DNA of 64,000 nt from Enterococcus hulanensis. Lineage in GTDB: Bacteria; Bacillota; Bacilli; Lactobacillales; Enterococcaceae. This document shows positions 1-7,443 of this stretch, one piece after another. The position numbers and the translations under genes were made by a program. The stretch covers positions 493,959 through 557,958 of the forward strand of contig NZ_BJED01000001.1 of NCBI RefSeq assembly GCF_005405485.1. Direction: 5' to 3'. The notes below the pieces were generated by a model. It did no database searches. It saw only the letters and a program-made list of their open reading frames with translations, and was not told where the DNA came from. Within the stretch, counting starts at the first letter, position 1; every line of letters starts with the position of its first letter.

Positions 1-35
1 GATGTTGATCCGGGATTAATTGCTAAAATTTTCAT
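1..35 (-). CDS. buk: Butyrate/branched-chain acyl kinase, start only
   Basis: Only the first codons lie in the window. They read MKILAINPGSTS, the N-terminal phosphate-binding start typical of the butyrate/acetate kinase family. The ATG at 33-35 follows an AGGTGAGAG ribosome site and sits seven bases beyond the ptb stop codon. In this family the enzyme turns acyl-phosphate plus ADP into acid plus ATP, so it would finish the pathway begun by the two genes upstream. The identification rests on 11 residues plus gene order. Confidence 0.75.
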   Translation of the reverse strand, partial: MKILAINPGST

Positions 36-41
36 CTGCTC

Positions 42-932
42 TCACCTCTTGCTGCAATACATAGCGACTAAAATCGAATAGGCTTTTTCCTCTTCCGTCG
101 AACCACGCGACACCATAACGATCGGTACACTGGCGCCCATGATCAAGCCAGCCATCTTCGCACCGGCCAAAATCGTCAAGCTTTTTCCTAGAACATTCAT
201 CGTGGTAATGTCTGGCCCTACCACGATATCTGCGTCACCTGCAACGGGACTTTCATAATGTTTGATCGCCGCTACTTCTTTGCTTAACGAAAGATCTAAC
301 GAGATCGGTCCATCAATGTAGCAGCTGTCTGGTGCTTCCTCTTGCATTTCCAACATGATTTCTTTCGCTTCCACACTTGAGGAAATCTTAGGATTGACCT
401 TCTCCGCCGCTGCCAATAAACCAACTTTTGGTTTTTTGACCCCGATTTTGTTCATGACTTCGATCCCATGCTGAATCAAAATTTTCTTGTCCGCTTTGCT
501 TGGCGCTGTGACCATTCCGCCATCGGTCGTCAGCAGTAACTTATGATAAGCGGGAATTTCATTTAATGCGACATGGCTCAGTAAACCGCTGGTAGCGATG
601 CCTTTTTCACGATCCACTACGGCTTTTAAGAAGGTTCGTGTTTGGATGTGCCCCTTCATTAAAAAGTCGATCTCATTTTTGCGAACCATTTCCACGCCGA
701 TAGCAGCACACTTTTCCTCAGTATCTGCGGAAACTATTCGGGCAGAAAAATGATGCTCTGTTAAAATTTCGTTTATTCTCGTCTCGTCACCAATCAAGAT
801 CGGTTCTAAATACTCTCGAACCTTTTCGTTAAAAACCGATTGGATCGTAACCTCATCATTGGCACAAACGACTCCGATGCGAATTTTTTGTTCACTAGCA
901 AAATTGGCGAGTAATTCATCAAATTTTTGCAT
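42..932 (-). CDS. ptb: Phosphate butyryltransferase (phosphotransacylase)
   Basis: This 296-residue protein matches the length and layout of the phosphate acetyl/butyryltransferase family, which converts acyl-CoA and phosphate to acyl-phosphate and CoA in the cytoplasm. Family-like stretches include DFLMKGHIQT near residue 95, TDGGM near 140 and the VAGDADIVVGPDI segment near 230. I chose the ATG at 930-932 because AGGTGA lies six bases upstream; a GTG three codons earlier overlaps that site. The gene follows the acyl-CoA-forming dehydrogenase by a few bases and precedes buk, so the three probably form one energy-conserving operon. The exact chain length of the substrate cannot be read from sequence. 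Confidence 0.88.
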   Translation of the reverse strand: MQKFDELLANFASEQKIRIGVVCANDEVTIQSVFNEKVREYLEPILIGDETRINEILTEHHFSARIVSADTEEKCAAIGVEMVRKNEIDFLMKGHIQTRTFLKAVVDREKGIATSGLLSHVALNEIPAYHKLLLTTDGGMVTAPSKADKKILIQHGIEVMNKIGVKKPKVGLLAAAEKVNPKISSSVEAKEIMLEMQEEAPDSCYIDGPISLDLSLSKEVAAIKHYESPVAGDADIVVGPDITTMNVLGKSLTILAGAKMAGLIMGASVPIVMVSRGSTEEEKAYSILVAMYCSKR

Positions 933-941
933 GCCGCTCAC

Positions 942-2282
942 CTAATCCCATGGATGCCCATCATGTTTTGGCGGAATCGGCATTGCAACCCGCGAGATAT
1001 TGATTAAATGGGTATAGGTCAAGTTTTCCGAAATAATATTATTGCCCCAAGAGCCGCAGCCAAGTGAAACAGTTGGATTCAATCCGTTTGCTGGCGATCC
1101 GCCTGCGTCAATGGTTGGCTGATTAATGACTACGCGGCTGACTGGCAGCACTTCTCCTGCATAAATTTGATGCTCTTTCGTATGACTGAACAAGCCAGCC
1201 GAATGTCCCGCGCCTTCCAACAATAGATTTTCACGGGCAAAAGCAACAGCCTCTTCAAATTTATCGTAGCTCTTCAACGCTAGAACTGGTGCCATTTTTT
1301 CCTTGCAGAACAATTCTTCCTTGCCGACTGCCTCAACTTTCACAGCGATAATCTGGCTATCTGCCGGAATTTCCACACCAGCTGCATCAGCGATCACTTT
1401 TGGATCTTGTCCGATCATGTCTGGATTGGCTTTTCCTTCAATAAAGAGTGTGTCGCGCAATTTAGCCAAATCCGCTTCATCGGTAATGACTGCTGCTTGT
1501 TTCCCTCGTAAAGCTTCAAGAACTTCCGCTTCTTTTTCTACTGGGTAGAATAAGCTTTGCTGGCAGGCACATACGATCCCATTATCAAAGGAACGACCAA
1601 TCACAGATAATTCTGCAGCGGCTTCCACATCAAAATCACGATCCAAAATCGCCTGCACATTTCCCGGTCCTACGCCATAAGCTGGATGTCCGCTTGAATA
1701 AGCCGATTTCACCAAGCCTGGACCTCCGGTAGCTACGATCAAGTCGACTGATCTCATTAATTCCTGTGACAATTCAATACTTGGCTCTTCAATGACTTGC
1801 AATAAATCCCGGGGCGCTCCCACACTAACAAGTGCTTCTCGCATCAGTTCAATTGTTTCCTTAGTCGTTTTCTTCGAGCGGGGATGCGGTGAAACGATCA
1901 TCGCATTTCTGCCCTTCAATGCCATTAAGCCATTACCTAACGGGGTGATCGTTGGATTTGTAGTTGGCGTTACTGATCCGATCACACCTCTTGGATGGGC
2001 GATCTCAATCAAGCCTTCTTCAGGAATTTCTTTAATGACACCTACAGATGGCTTATCCTTTAAACTAGCAAAAATATTAGTTGCCATGCCTTGGTTTTTA
2101 CCGATCTTGTGATCCAAACGTCCCAAACGAGTTTCTTCGATCGCTAACTTCGCTAACGGTTCGGCTTGTTCAAAAACTGCTTTTGAAATCGTATAAAGCA
2201 TCTTATCTACTTGCGCCTGATCATAGCCACTGATTTCCTCCATTGCGACACGTGCCCGTTCTACCATTTGTTCAATTGCCAT
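942..2282 (-). CDS. CoA-acylating aldehyde dehydrogenase
   Basis: This 446-residue protein resembles the acylating aldehyde dehydrogenases (EutE/PduP and the N-terminal half of AdhE). It would oxidise an aldehyde with NAD and CoA to acyl-CoA. The probable catalytic cysteine lies in NGIVCACQQSLF near residue 240, and a glycine-rich nucleotide-binding region (VATGGPGLVKSAY) precedes it. The start ATG at 2280-2282 has an AAAGGGG ribosome site. It is first in an operon with ptb and buk, implying aldehyde to acyl-CoA to acyl-phosphate to acid plus ATP. There is no attached alcohol dehydrogenase domain and no sign of microcompartment genes nearby. The true substrate is unknown. Confidence 0.85.
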   Translation of the reverse strand: MAIEQMVERARVAMEEISGYDQAQVDKMLYTISKAVFEQAEPLAKLAIEETRLGRLDHKIGKNQGMATNIFASLKDKPSVGVIKEIPEEGLIEIAHPRGVIGSVTPTTNPTITPLGNGLMALKGRNAMIVSPHPRSKKTTKETIELMREALVSVGAPRDLLQVIEEPSIELSQELMRSVDLIVATGGPGLVKSAYSSGHPAYGVGPGNVQAILDRDFDVEAAAELSVIGRSFDNGIVCACQQSLFYPVEKEAEVLEALRGKQAAVITDEADLAKLRDTLFIEGKANPDMIGQDPKVIADAAGVEIPADSQIIAVKVEAVGKEELFCKEKMAPVLALKSYDKFEEAVAFARENLLLEGAGHSAGLFSHTKEHQIYAGEVLPVSRVVINQPTIDAGGSPANGLNPTVSLGCGSWGNNIISENLTYTHLINISRVAMPIPPKHDGHPWD

Positions 2283-2304
2283 TTTCTTAAGCCCCTTTCA
2301 TTTT

Positions 2305-2324
2305 TACATACATCCGTGTATGTA
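2305..2324. promoter_or_regulatory. Probable TetR operator
   Basis: TACATACA-tccg-TGTATGTA is a perfect 8-bp inverted repeat placed about 12 to 32 bases downstream of the -10 box and just before the dehydrogenase gene. A TetR-family gene lies immediately upstream of the operon, so this is its most likely binding site. No second copy is seen at the tetR start. Confidence 0.65.
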
Positions 2325-2336
2325 TCTTACAGCTCC

Positions 2337-2366
2337 AATATACTCACGTTATGAAAGCGCTGTCAA
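2337..2366 (-). promoter_or_regulatory. Promoter of the aldehyde dehydrogenase-ptb-buk operon
   Basis: On the minus strand TTGACA (2361-2366) and TATATT (2337-2342) are separated by 18 bases, a good sigma-A promoter. It is the only strong one between tetR and the dehydrogenase. Confidence 0.75.
2352..2365 (+). promoter_or_regulatory. cre site (CcpA box) over the -35
   Basis: TGAAAGCGCTGTCA matches the catabolite-responsive consensus TGWNANCGNTNWCA (TGACAGCGCTTTCA on the other strand) and covers the -35 box of the operon promoter. That placement is typical of CcpA repression, so the fermentation operon is probably off when a preferred sugar is present. Confidence 0.7.
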
Positions 2367-2376
2367 TTAAGTGAAA

Positions 2377-2422
2377 AAAAGAACTTGTTCGCAAAATGCT
2401 GATGCGAACAAGTTCTTCTTTT
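2377..2422. terminator. Bidirectional terminator between tetR and the operon
   Basis: Perfect 13-bp arms (2380-2392 and 2404-2416) around an 11-base loop have an A-run on the left and a T-run on the right. The hairpin would stop the tetR transcript before the operon promoter and also work in the other direction. Confidence 0.85.
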
Positions 2423-2424
2423 TT

Positions 2425-3003
2425 TTAAACGTTTCTAAAAATAATCGAAATACTGCGGCCGATTGCTTCCGGCGTGTAATTTTTTGTCACCTCATCGGGG
2501 GTTCCCGAACCATACATACCCTCGAAATAATTGTATAGCATACTAGAAACAGCAGAAGCGTCATTCTCATTTAGCCCTTCTTTTCTCAAGCCCTCTAGAA
2601 AAAAATCATATAAGCGAGCGCGTGTTTCGCGAAAATTTTCTAGCAGCTCTGTAAACTCGGGATAGACCTCCAGCGTTTTTAGCGATTGCTGCATAAACTT
2701 GAAGCCCGTTTGGTTTTTTGATGGAACAACCAGTATCCGCACGACTTTTTCCTCAAAGCTCAGCTCCTCGCTAAGCATGATTTCGCGTTTTTCGGCCTTG
2801 ATTTTCTCGATCGTCATGCGCACGACCTCACCGAAGATCTCTGACTTATTTTTAAAATGCCAATATGCAGCACCACGGCTCACATTTGCATCTTTTGATA
2901 TTTTGTCTAAAGAAGTATTTTCAAATCCTACTTCATAGAAATTTTGAAACGCGGTTTCCAACAAACGTTGTTTCGTTATCAAGCTGTCCTGTTTTCGTTT
3001 CAT
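2425..3003 (-). CDS. TetR/AcrR-family transcriptional regulator
   Basis: This 192-residue protein has a TetR N-terminal helix-turn-helix: ITKQRLLETAFQNFYEVGF, then SLDKISKDANVSRGAAYWHF, then a helical ligand-binding domain. The AYWHFKNKSEIF stretch is characteristic of the AcrR branch. The ATG at 3001-3003 has GGGAG eight bases upstream; another ATG six bases earlier is too close to that site. It is transcribed in the same direction as the acyl-CoA operon but is cut off from it by a strong terminator. It is the natural candidate to bind the palindrome at 2305-2324, and its inducer is presumably an aldehyde or acyl-CoA, which is inference. Confidence 0.85.
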   Translation of the reverse strand: MKRKQDSLITKQRLLETAFQNFYEVGFENTSLDKISKDANVSRGAAYWHFKNKSEIFGEVVRMTIEKIKAEKREIMLSEELSFEEKVVRILVVPSKNQTGFKFMQQSLKTLEVYPEFTELLENFRETRARLYDFFLEGLRKEGLNENDASAVSSMLYNYFEGMYGSGTPDEVTKNYTPEAIGRSISIIFRNV

Positions 3004-3194
3004 TGTCATCTCTCCCGTTTTAAAAAAACAAAATCAACCCTATTTCAGCTCATTTTGAATTTTTTCCAATTTCCCTCGAAATTTCACAAAATCTCAGAGT
3101 TTGTGAAATCCTTCTTTTCCTCACTTGCTAACAAATCAAGTCCTGATAAAAAGAATACGATTCCATTTTCACATAGTTTAGCCTTTTTTTAAAG

Positions 3195-3228
3195 AGAAAA
3201 AAGCTGCCAAGTTTTCACCTAGCAGCTT
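3195..3228 (-). terminator. Terminator of the wall-hydrolase gene
   Basis: AAGCTGC and GCAGCTT arms (3201-3207, 3222-3228) are followed on the minus strand by a T-run, 16 bases after the stop codon. Between here and tetR (3010-3190) I see no gene. Confidence 0.75.
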
Positions 3229-3243
3229 TGGCTTGTTCAGTTG

Positions 3244-5196
3244 CTATTTCATTGGAGGAATAATCGCCAACAGACCATTGCTTAATGTGACATAAATTGA
3301 AGCAGTTGTTGGAATGGTTTCATTCACCGTCTTCTTCGCAGGTAAAGCAGTCGCTGCTAAAGCGATCAAGCTGTCGCCGCGGAAAAGATTGACAAAGTGC
3401 TTCGTTGACATCACTTGCGGAACCCGCGGATTATTGATGATGCTTGCAATCAATTTTGATTGAATCTCATCATTAACAGTCACCGTTTTTTCTGTTGCTT
3501 TGATTTCAGGTCCGGTCGTTTTCTCTTTTGCTTCTTTCGCATGATCGAACTCTGTTAAATCATAAGCTTTGATGATCGCATTCAATTTTTCTGCGTATTG
3601 TTTATCTGTCGCGTAACGTCCTTGTAAATGTTTGGTTGCATCTGTGTATGATTCGGTCTGATCTTTCCACGTTTCTTTGTAGAAGTCAGCATTGCCTGAG
3701 ATGCCTTTTTTGATCAATTTTGCGTAATCCTCTAACGATTCTTTATAGGAAGGATATTTTCTAAACTCAGCACTGATTTGGAAGCTTGCGCCAACATTAT
3801 CCTGTTCCAAGGTTTGGAAAGTCACACCTTGATCTTTATATTTTCCTTTGATCCCAAACAAATTGTAGTTTGGTTCGCTGGCTAATGCACTATTTCCTGA
3901 TCCACTTTCCAAAATCGCCTGAGCGATCATTACTGAAGAATAAATGCCATTCTTCTGTCCGATTTCACGAGAAATTTCACCGATTTTCTTGACGAATTGA
4001 TCGGTCGTTTGATTTTTATTAAAAATGAACGGTGAATTCGTGCTGTATTCACCAAAGGCATTCGATAATGAACCGGTTGCTTTTGGTAAACCGGCGATGT
4101 TCACCCGAACCGCGAAGGTTGGTGTGAAAGCCCCGATACTGCCGATCTTAACCACATCACCCGGTTGTGGTGCATGGATGTATTGGCCATTGCCAATATA
4201 GATTGCAACGTGTGTCGTTACACTCGTTGGCGCACCCCAGAATAATAAGTCACCAGGCTGAGCTTCGCTGACAGGGATTTGAGTTCCCGCATATTGCTGA
4301 TCACCTGTCCATCCGCCGATGTTATGCCCGGTTGCATTCGCATAAACCACGTAAGCTAGGCCTGAACAGTCAAAAGCGTTCGGTCCTTTTGCTCCCCAAA
4401 CATACGGTTTGCCAAGATGACGGTAAGCCTCTTGTACGATCGCCGTTTGAACTTCATTACTGAATGTTGGTGCAGCTTGATTTGACGGCACACGAACATC
4501 CGCAGCTGCTCCTTCAGGCTGACGAGCGGCAGCTGGCTGCTCTTGAATCGCTGATGGTGTATTTACCGCAGGTTTTTGAGCCGTTTGGTTATTGGAATTG
4601 CCAGCAGGTTTATCTTTATTACCATTATTGCTGTTACCAGTATTACCGCCAGGTTTTTCCTCAGGTTTTGGCGTTGGTGTCGGTTTAGAAGGTGTTGATG
4701 TTTCTTCTTTTACCGTCTCTAGCTGAATCGAAACATCTGCTTCCGGCATCTTAAATACACCATTACCTTTACCACTGGATATAATCGGTGCCTGTGTCGC
4801 CGTATTGATGACTTTGACCTCTTTCAATTTAACCTTCTCAGGCAATGTCACTGTGTAGTTAACATCTATGTTCGCTACTAAGCCATTATCTGATGCATAT
4901 TGGAAACTGATTTGAGCACCATTTGCATCGCTGAAAGTATTATTGGCGAAAGGATTTCCATTTGCTAATAAATTGTATTGTTTAGCTGGTTCGGGTTCAG
5001 GTGTTGGTGCGGGTGTCTCAGACCCTCCTGTACTTTCTAAAGTTGAACTATCGGTTGATTGTTGACTTGATGAGTTCGCAGTAGAGTCACTAGCAACTGT
5101 TCCACTTTCTTCGGCAAAAACCTGTTGTGAAGCTAAAAGAGTCGGGCCAAATAAAGTTCCTAAAGCTAATAAACTAACTATCTTACTATACTTCAC
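3244..5196 (-). CDS. Secreted peptidoglycan hydrolase: NlpC/P60 plus glucosaminidase
   Basis: This 650-residue exported protein starts at GTG with a GAGGAA ribosome site. Residues 1-28 are a signal peptide ending FAEE. A Ser/Thr-rich linker, a beta-rich domain of unknown role (about 75-165) and a Pro/Asn-rich linker (165-245) follow. The NlpC/P60 endopeptidase domain (about 250-365) shows the catalytic cysteine in AFDCSGLAY and the histidine in TTHVAIYIG. A second module (about 395-550) has the glucosaminidase pattern (AQAILESGSGNSALA, then YNLFGIKG). It should cut stem peptides and glycan strands during growth or division. The final 80 residues are unassigned. It stands alone with its own terminator. 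Confidence 0.85.
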   Translation of the reverse strand: MKYSKIVSLLALGTLFGPTLLASQQVFAEESGTVASDSTANSSSQQSTDSSTLESTGGSETPAPTPEPEPAKQYNLLANGNPFANNTFSDANGAQISFQYASDNGLVANIDVNYTVTLPEKVKLKEVKVINTATQAPIISSGKGNGVFKMPEADVSIQLETVKEETSTPSKPTPTPKPEEKPGGNTGNSNNGNKDKPAGNSNNQTAQKPAVNTPSAIQEQPAAARQPEGAAADVRVPSNQAAPTFSNEVQTAIVQEAYRHLGKPYVWGAKGPNAFDCSGLAYVVYANATGHNIGGWTGDQQYAGTQIPVSEAQPGDLLFWGAPTSVTTHVAIYIGNGQYIHAPQPGDVVKIGSIGAFTPTFAVRVNIAGLPKATGSLSNAFGEYSTNSPFIFNKNQTTDQFVKKIGEISREIGQKNGIYSSVMIAQAILESGSGNSALASEPNYNLFGIKGKYKDQGVTFQTLEQDNVGASFQISAEFRKYPSYKESLEDYAKLIKKGISGNADFYKETWKDQTESYTDATKHLQGRYATDKQYAEKLNAIIKAYDLTEFDHAKEAKEKTTGPEIKATEKTVTVNDEIQSKLIASIINNPRVPQVMSTKHFVNLFRGDSLIALAATALPAKKTVNETIPTTASIYVTLSNGLLAIIPPMK

Positions 5197-5634
5197 TTCT
5201 ATTCCTCATTTCTAAAGTAAATATATTTCCATATATAATTATTTTCCTTAATTACTTACTATAATATCATTAATTTAAAAGTATGTCTAAGGAGTTAGCC
5301 ATTGTTCATAAAATCTTCAAAATTATCAGAAAAGAAAAAAAGTTTAATTAGATTTAAAATTAATTTTCCTTTCCAAAACATTGATAAATCAACGTTCTCT
5401 CTTAAATAAAACTAAAAAACAAAAAATATTTTTCCAAAAAACATTTTGTCTCCCTCTCAGCGGGAAAACAATTTATTTAATATAATATTAGAAAAATGGG
5501 ATGAATTTATTCTTTAAAATAAACATTTTTTATAGATAAACATACGCAAAAAATTAAAATAATCTTGGATTATCTGTGATTAACTGATAATCCAAGATTA
5601 CATACCATTTGAACACTTCTATATAATAAAAATG
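5197..5634. other. AT-rich intergenic region with a 14-bp inverted repeat
   Basis: No gene is visible in this 438-base, very AT-rich stretch. It holds the upstream region of the wall hydrolase and one striking palindrome: AATCTTGGATTATC at 5561-5574 is mirrored at 5586-5599 around an 11-base loop. There is no T-run, so it looks more like a regulatory or structural site than a terminator. Confidence 0.5.
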
Positions 5635-5670
5635 CAACGAGCCTAAATAGCTGACTATTTAGGCTCGTTG
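5635..5670 (-). terminator. 16-bp perfect hairpin terminator
   Basis: Arms 5635-5650 and 5655-5670 are perfect complements around a CTGA tetraloop. On the minus strand they are followed by ATTTTTATT, so this ends the small gene at 5675-6016. Confidence 0.8.
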
Positions 5671-5674
5671 TCCA

Positions 5675-6016
5675 CTAAACTTTCTCTTTTACAATTTTTT
5701 CCATCAGTTTTGAAATTGATCGTTCATGGAAATGTGTCATGCGGACACTCTCACCATTTTCTGTGCGCCAAATTTTATTTTCATAAAAACCAACACTGTC
5801 TCGTTTCCCATCCATCAGCTCTTTCGCGTAGCCCAGTACAAGGCGAATCGCCTCACGGGTAGGCTCATCACTTTTGAAATACCCCGGATAGCTGCGCAGG
5901 TATTCATCTAGATCACTATTATGGGATACTTTCCAGTCTTCGATGAAATCTTCTAATGCGGTGACGACATTGCTCGTTTGAATTTTCCATAATGTTATAT
6001 CTACCTGATTTTCCAT
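5675..6016 (-). CDS. Hypothetical protein, 113 residues
   Basis: I do not recognise this small soluble protein. It is rich in charged residues, has no signal peptide or membrane segment, and looks largely helical (EDFIEDWKVSH, AIRLVLGYAKELMDGKR). The ATG at 6014-6016 is eight bases after GGAGG; an ATG closer to that site is too near. It is a single-gene unit with its own very strong terminator, between two convergently unrelated genes. It is likely a genuine conserved small protein, judging by the clean ribosome site and terminator, but no function can be offered. Confidence 0.7.
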   Translation of the reverse strand: MENQVDITLWKIQTSNVVTALEDFIEDWKVSHNSDLDEYLRSYPGYFKSDEPTREAIRLVLGYAKELMDGKRDSVGFYENKIWRTENGESVRMTHFHERSISKLMEKIVKEKV

Positions 6017-6246
6017 GATCATACCTCCATTATTGAATCTCTTATCATTTATTATAAAGTGTTTTCATTTTAAATGGCTGAGATATCCGCAAATTTTCTA
6101 TTAAAAAATCTCGAAATAGATCTTAGGGTTTTCGGTAAACTTTATCTATTTAAAGTTTACCTCTTTTTCGAACAGTGGATTTGACTTCTTATTGTCTAGG
6201 ATTTCAGTTATACTAGTAGTAATTGAATGATAAGGATGATTGTTTT

Positions 6247-7407
6247 ATGCTGACATTTTTGATAAATAAAATTACAGAGCGTTGGAAGGGAAATAAACGA
6301 ACCAGTGTTGGAATTTTGGCAGGAATCTTAGGTTTGATCTCAAACCTGATACTCTTCCTTGCCAAATTTTTTATTGGCTCGCTTTCAGGAAGTGTCTCGA
6401 TCATGGCGGACGCGATGAACAACTTATCTGATACCGCCTCTTCTTTTATTACTCTCGTCGGTTTTAAGATTGCCGGCAAACCAGCCGATGAAGATCACCC
6501 CTATGGACATGAACGCTTTGAATATATCAGCGGCTTCGTCATTTCCATTTTGGTGACCTATGTCGGATTTCGCTTTTTAGATAGTTCTTTTGTTAAGATA
6601 CTGCATCCAAGCAGTGTGCTGCTTTCTCCAATTGTTTATATTGTTTTGAGCCTGTCGATTTTAATGAAGTTTTGGCAATCTTATATGTATCGCAGATTGG
6701 GACGTGAAATTAACTCCGATACCTTAAAGGCTACCGCCCAAGATAGCATCAATGATGTCTATACTACCATCGCCGTTCTGATTTCTGCGATCATCGAATG
6801 GCTCAGCGGCTGGCGTATTGATGGCTATATCGGATTTTTGATTGCTCTATATATTATTTATTCAGGGATCAAAATGATCATGGGCTTTATTAACGATTTG
6901 ATGGGGGTTCGTCCTCGTGACGAAGAAGTTTTGGCGATTCGCAAGCACTTGGATAACTACCCAGATATCATCGGCTATCATGATTTGCTGATCCACAGCT
7001 ATGGACCCAATAGTGTTTTTGCTTCTGTTCATATTGAAGTGAACCAAGACTGGAGTCTGCCTCACGCACATGAGGTGATCGATACTATCGAATATGATGT
7101 AAAACAAAATTTGGGAGTCGACCTTGTTTGCCACCTCGATCCTTACCCAATCGATGATCCTGACTTTAAACGAATCGCTCCTGAATTAAAGAAAATTTTG
7201 AAAGACATTCATCAACAGCTGCGGTTTCATGATTTGCGGGTAGATAAAACGACCACACCAGAAACGATCCATTTTGACTTAGTAGTTCCAGAAGATTTAA
7301 AGAAAATCACAAATTCGCAGCTGCAGGACCAAATCAGCAGCCGTTTCATTACCCAAAGCGAACCAGCTAAACTAAGCATTACCTTTGATCGAACCTATTT
7401 GTTATAG
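6247..7407 (+). CDS. Cation diffusion facilitator family transporter
   Basis: This 386-residue membrane protein belongs to the CDF family, which exports divalent metals such as Zn, Mn or Fe in exchange for protons. The core of about six membrane helices occupies residues 15-205, with SIMADAMNNLSDT in helix 2 and HPYGHERFEY just after it. A cytoplasmic metal-binding domain follows, and there is a long extra C-terminal tail (to 386) seen in some Gram-positive members. The ATG at 6247 lies ten bases after AAGGA; a TTG 24 bases upstream is less likely. The metal cannot be decided here. It is convergent with the Bce permease and shares its terminator. Confidence 0.88.
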   Translation: MLTFLINKITERWKGNKRTSVGILAGILGLISNLILFLAKFFIGSLSGSVSIMADAMNNLSDTASSFITLVGFKIAGKPADEDHPYGHERFEYISGFVISILVTYVGFRFLDSSFVKILHPSSVLLSPIVYIVLSLSILMKFWQSYMYRRLGREINSDTLKATAQDSINDVYTTIAVLISAIIEWLSGWRIDGYIGFLIALYIIYSGIKMIMGFINDLMGVRPRDEEVLAIRKHLDNYPDIIGYHDLLIHSYGPNSVFASVHIEVNQDWSLPHAHEVIDTIEYDVKQNLGVDLVCHLDPYPIDDPDFKRIAPELKKILKDIHQQLRFHDLRVDKTTTPETIHFDLVVPEDLKKITNSQLQDQISSRFITQSEPAKLSITFDRTYLL

Positions 7408-7410
7408 CAA

Positions 7411-7443
7411 AAAAGCATTGGTCGCAATGACCAATGCTTTTTT
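7411..7443. terminator. Bidirectional terminator, CDF and ABC permease
   Basis: A 13-bp stem (7411-7423 with 7429-7441) has A4 and T7 flanks. It lies between convergent genes and serves both. Confidence 0.85.
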
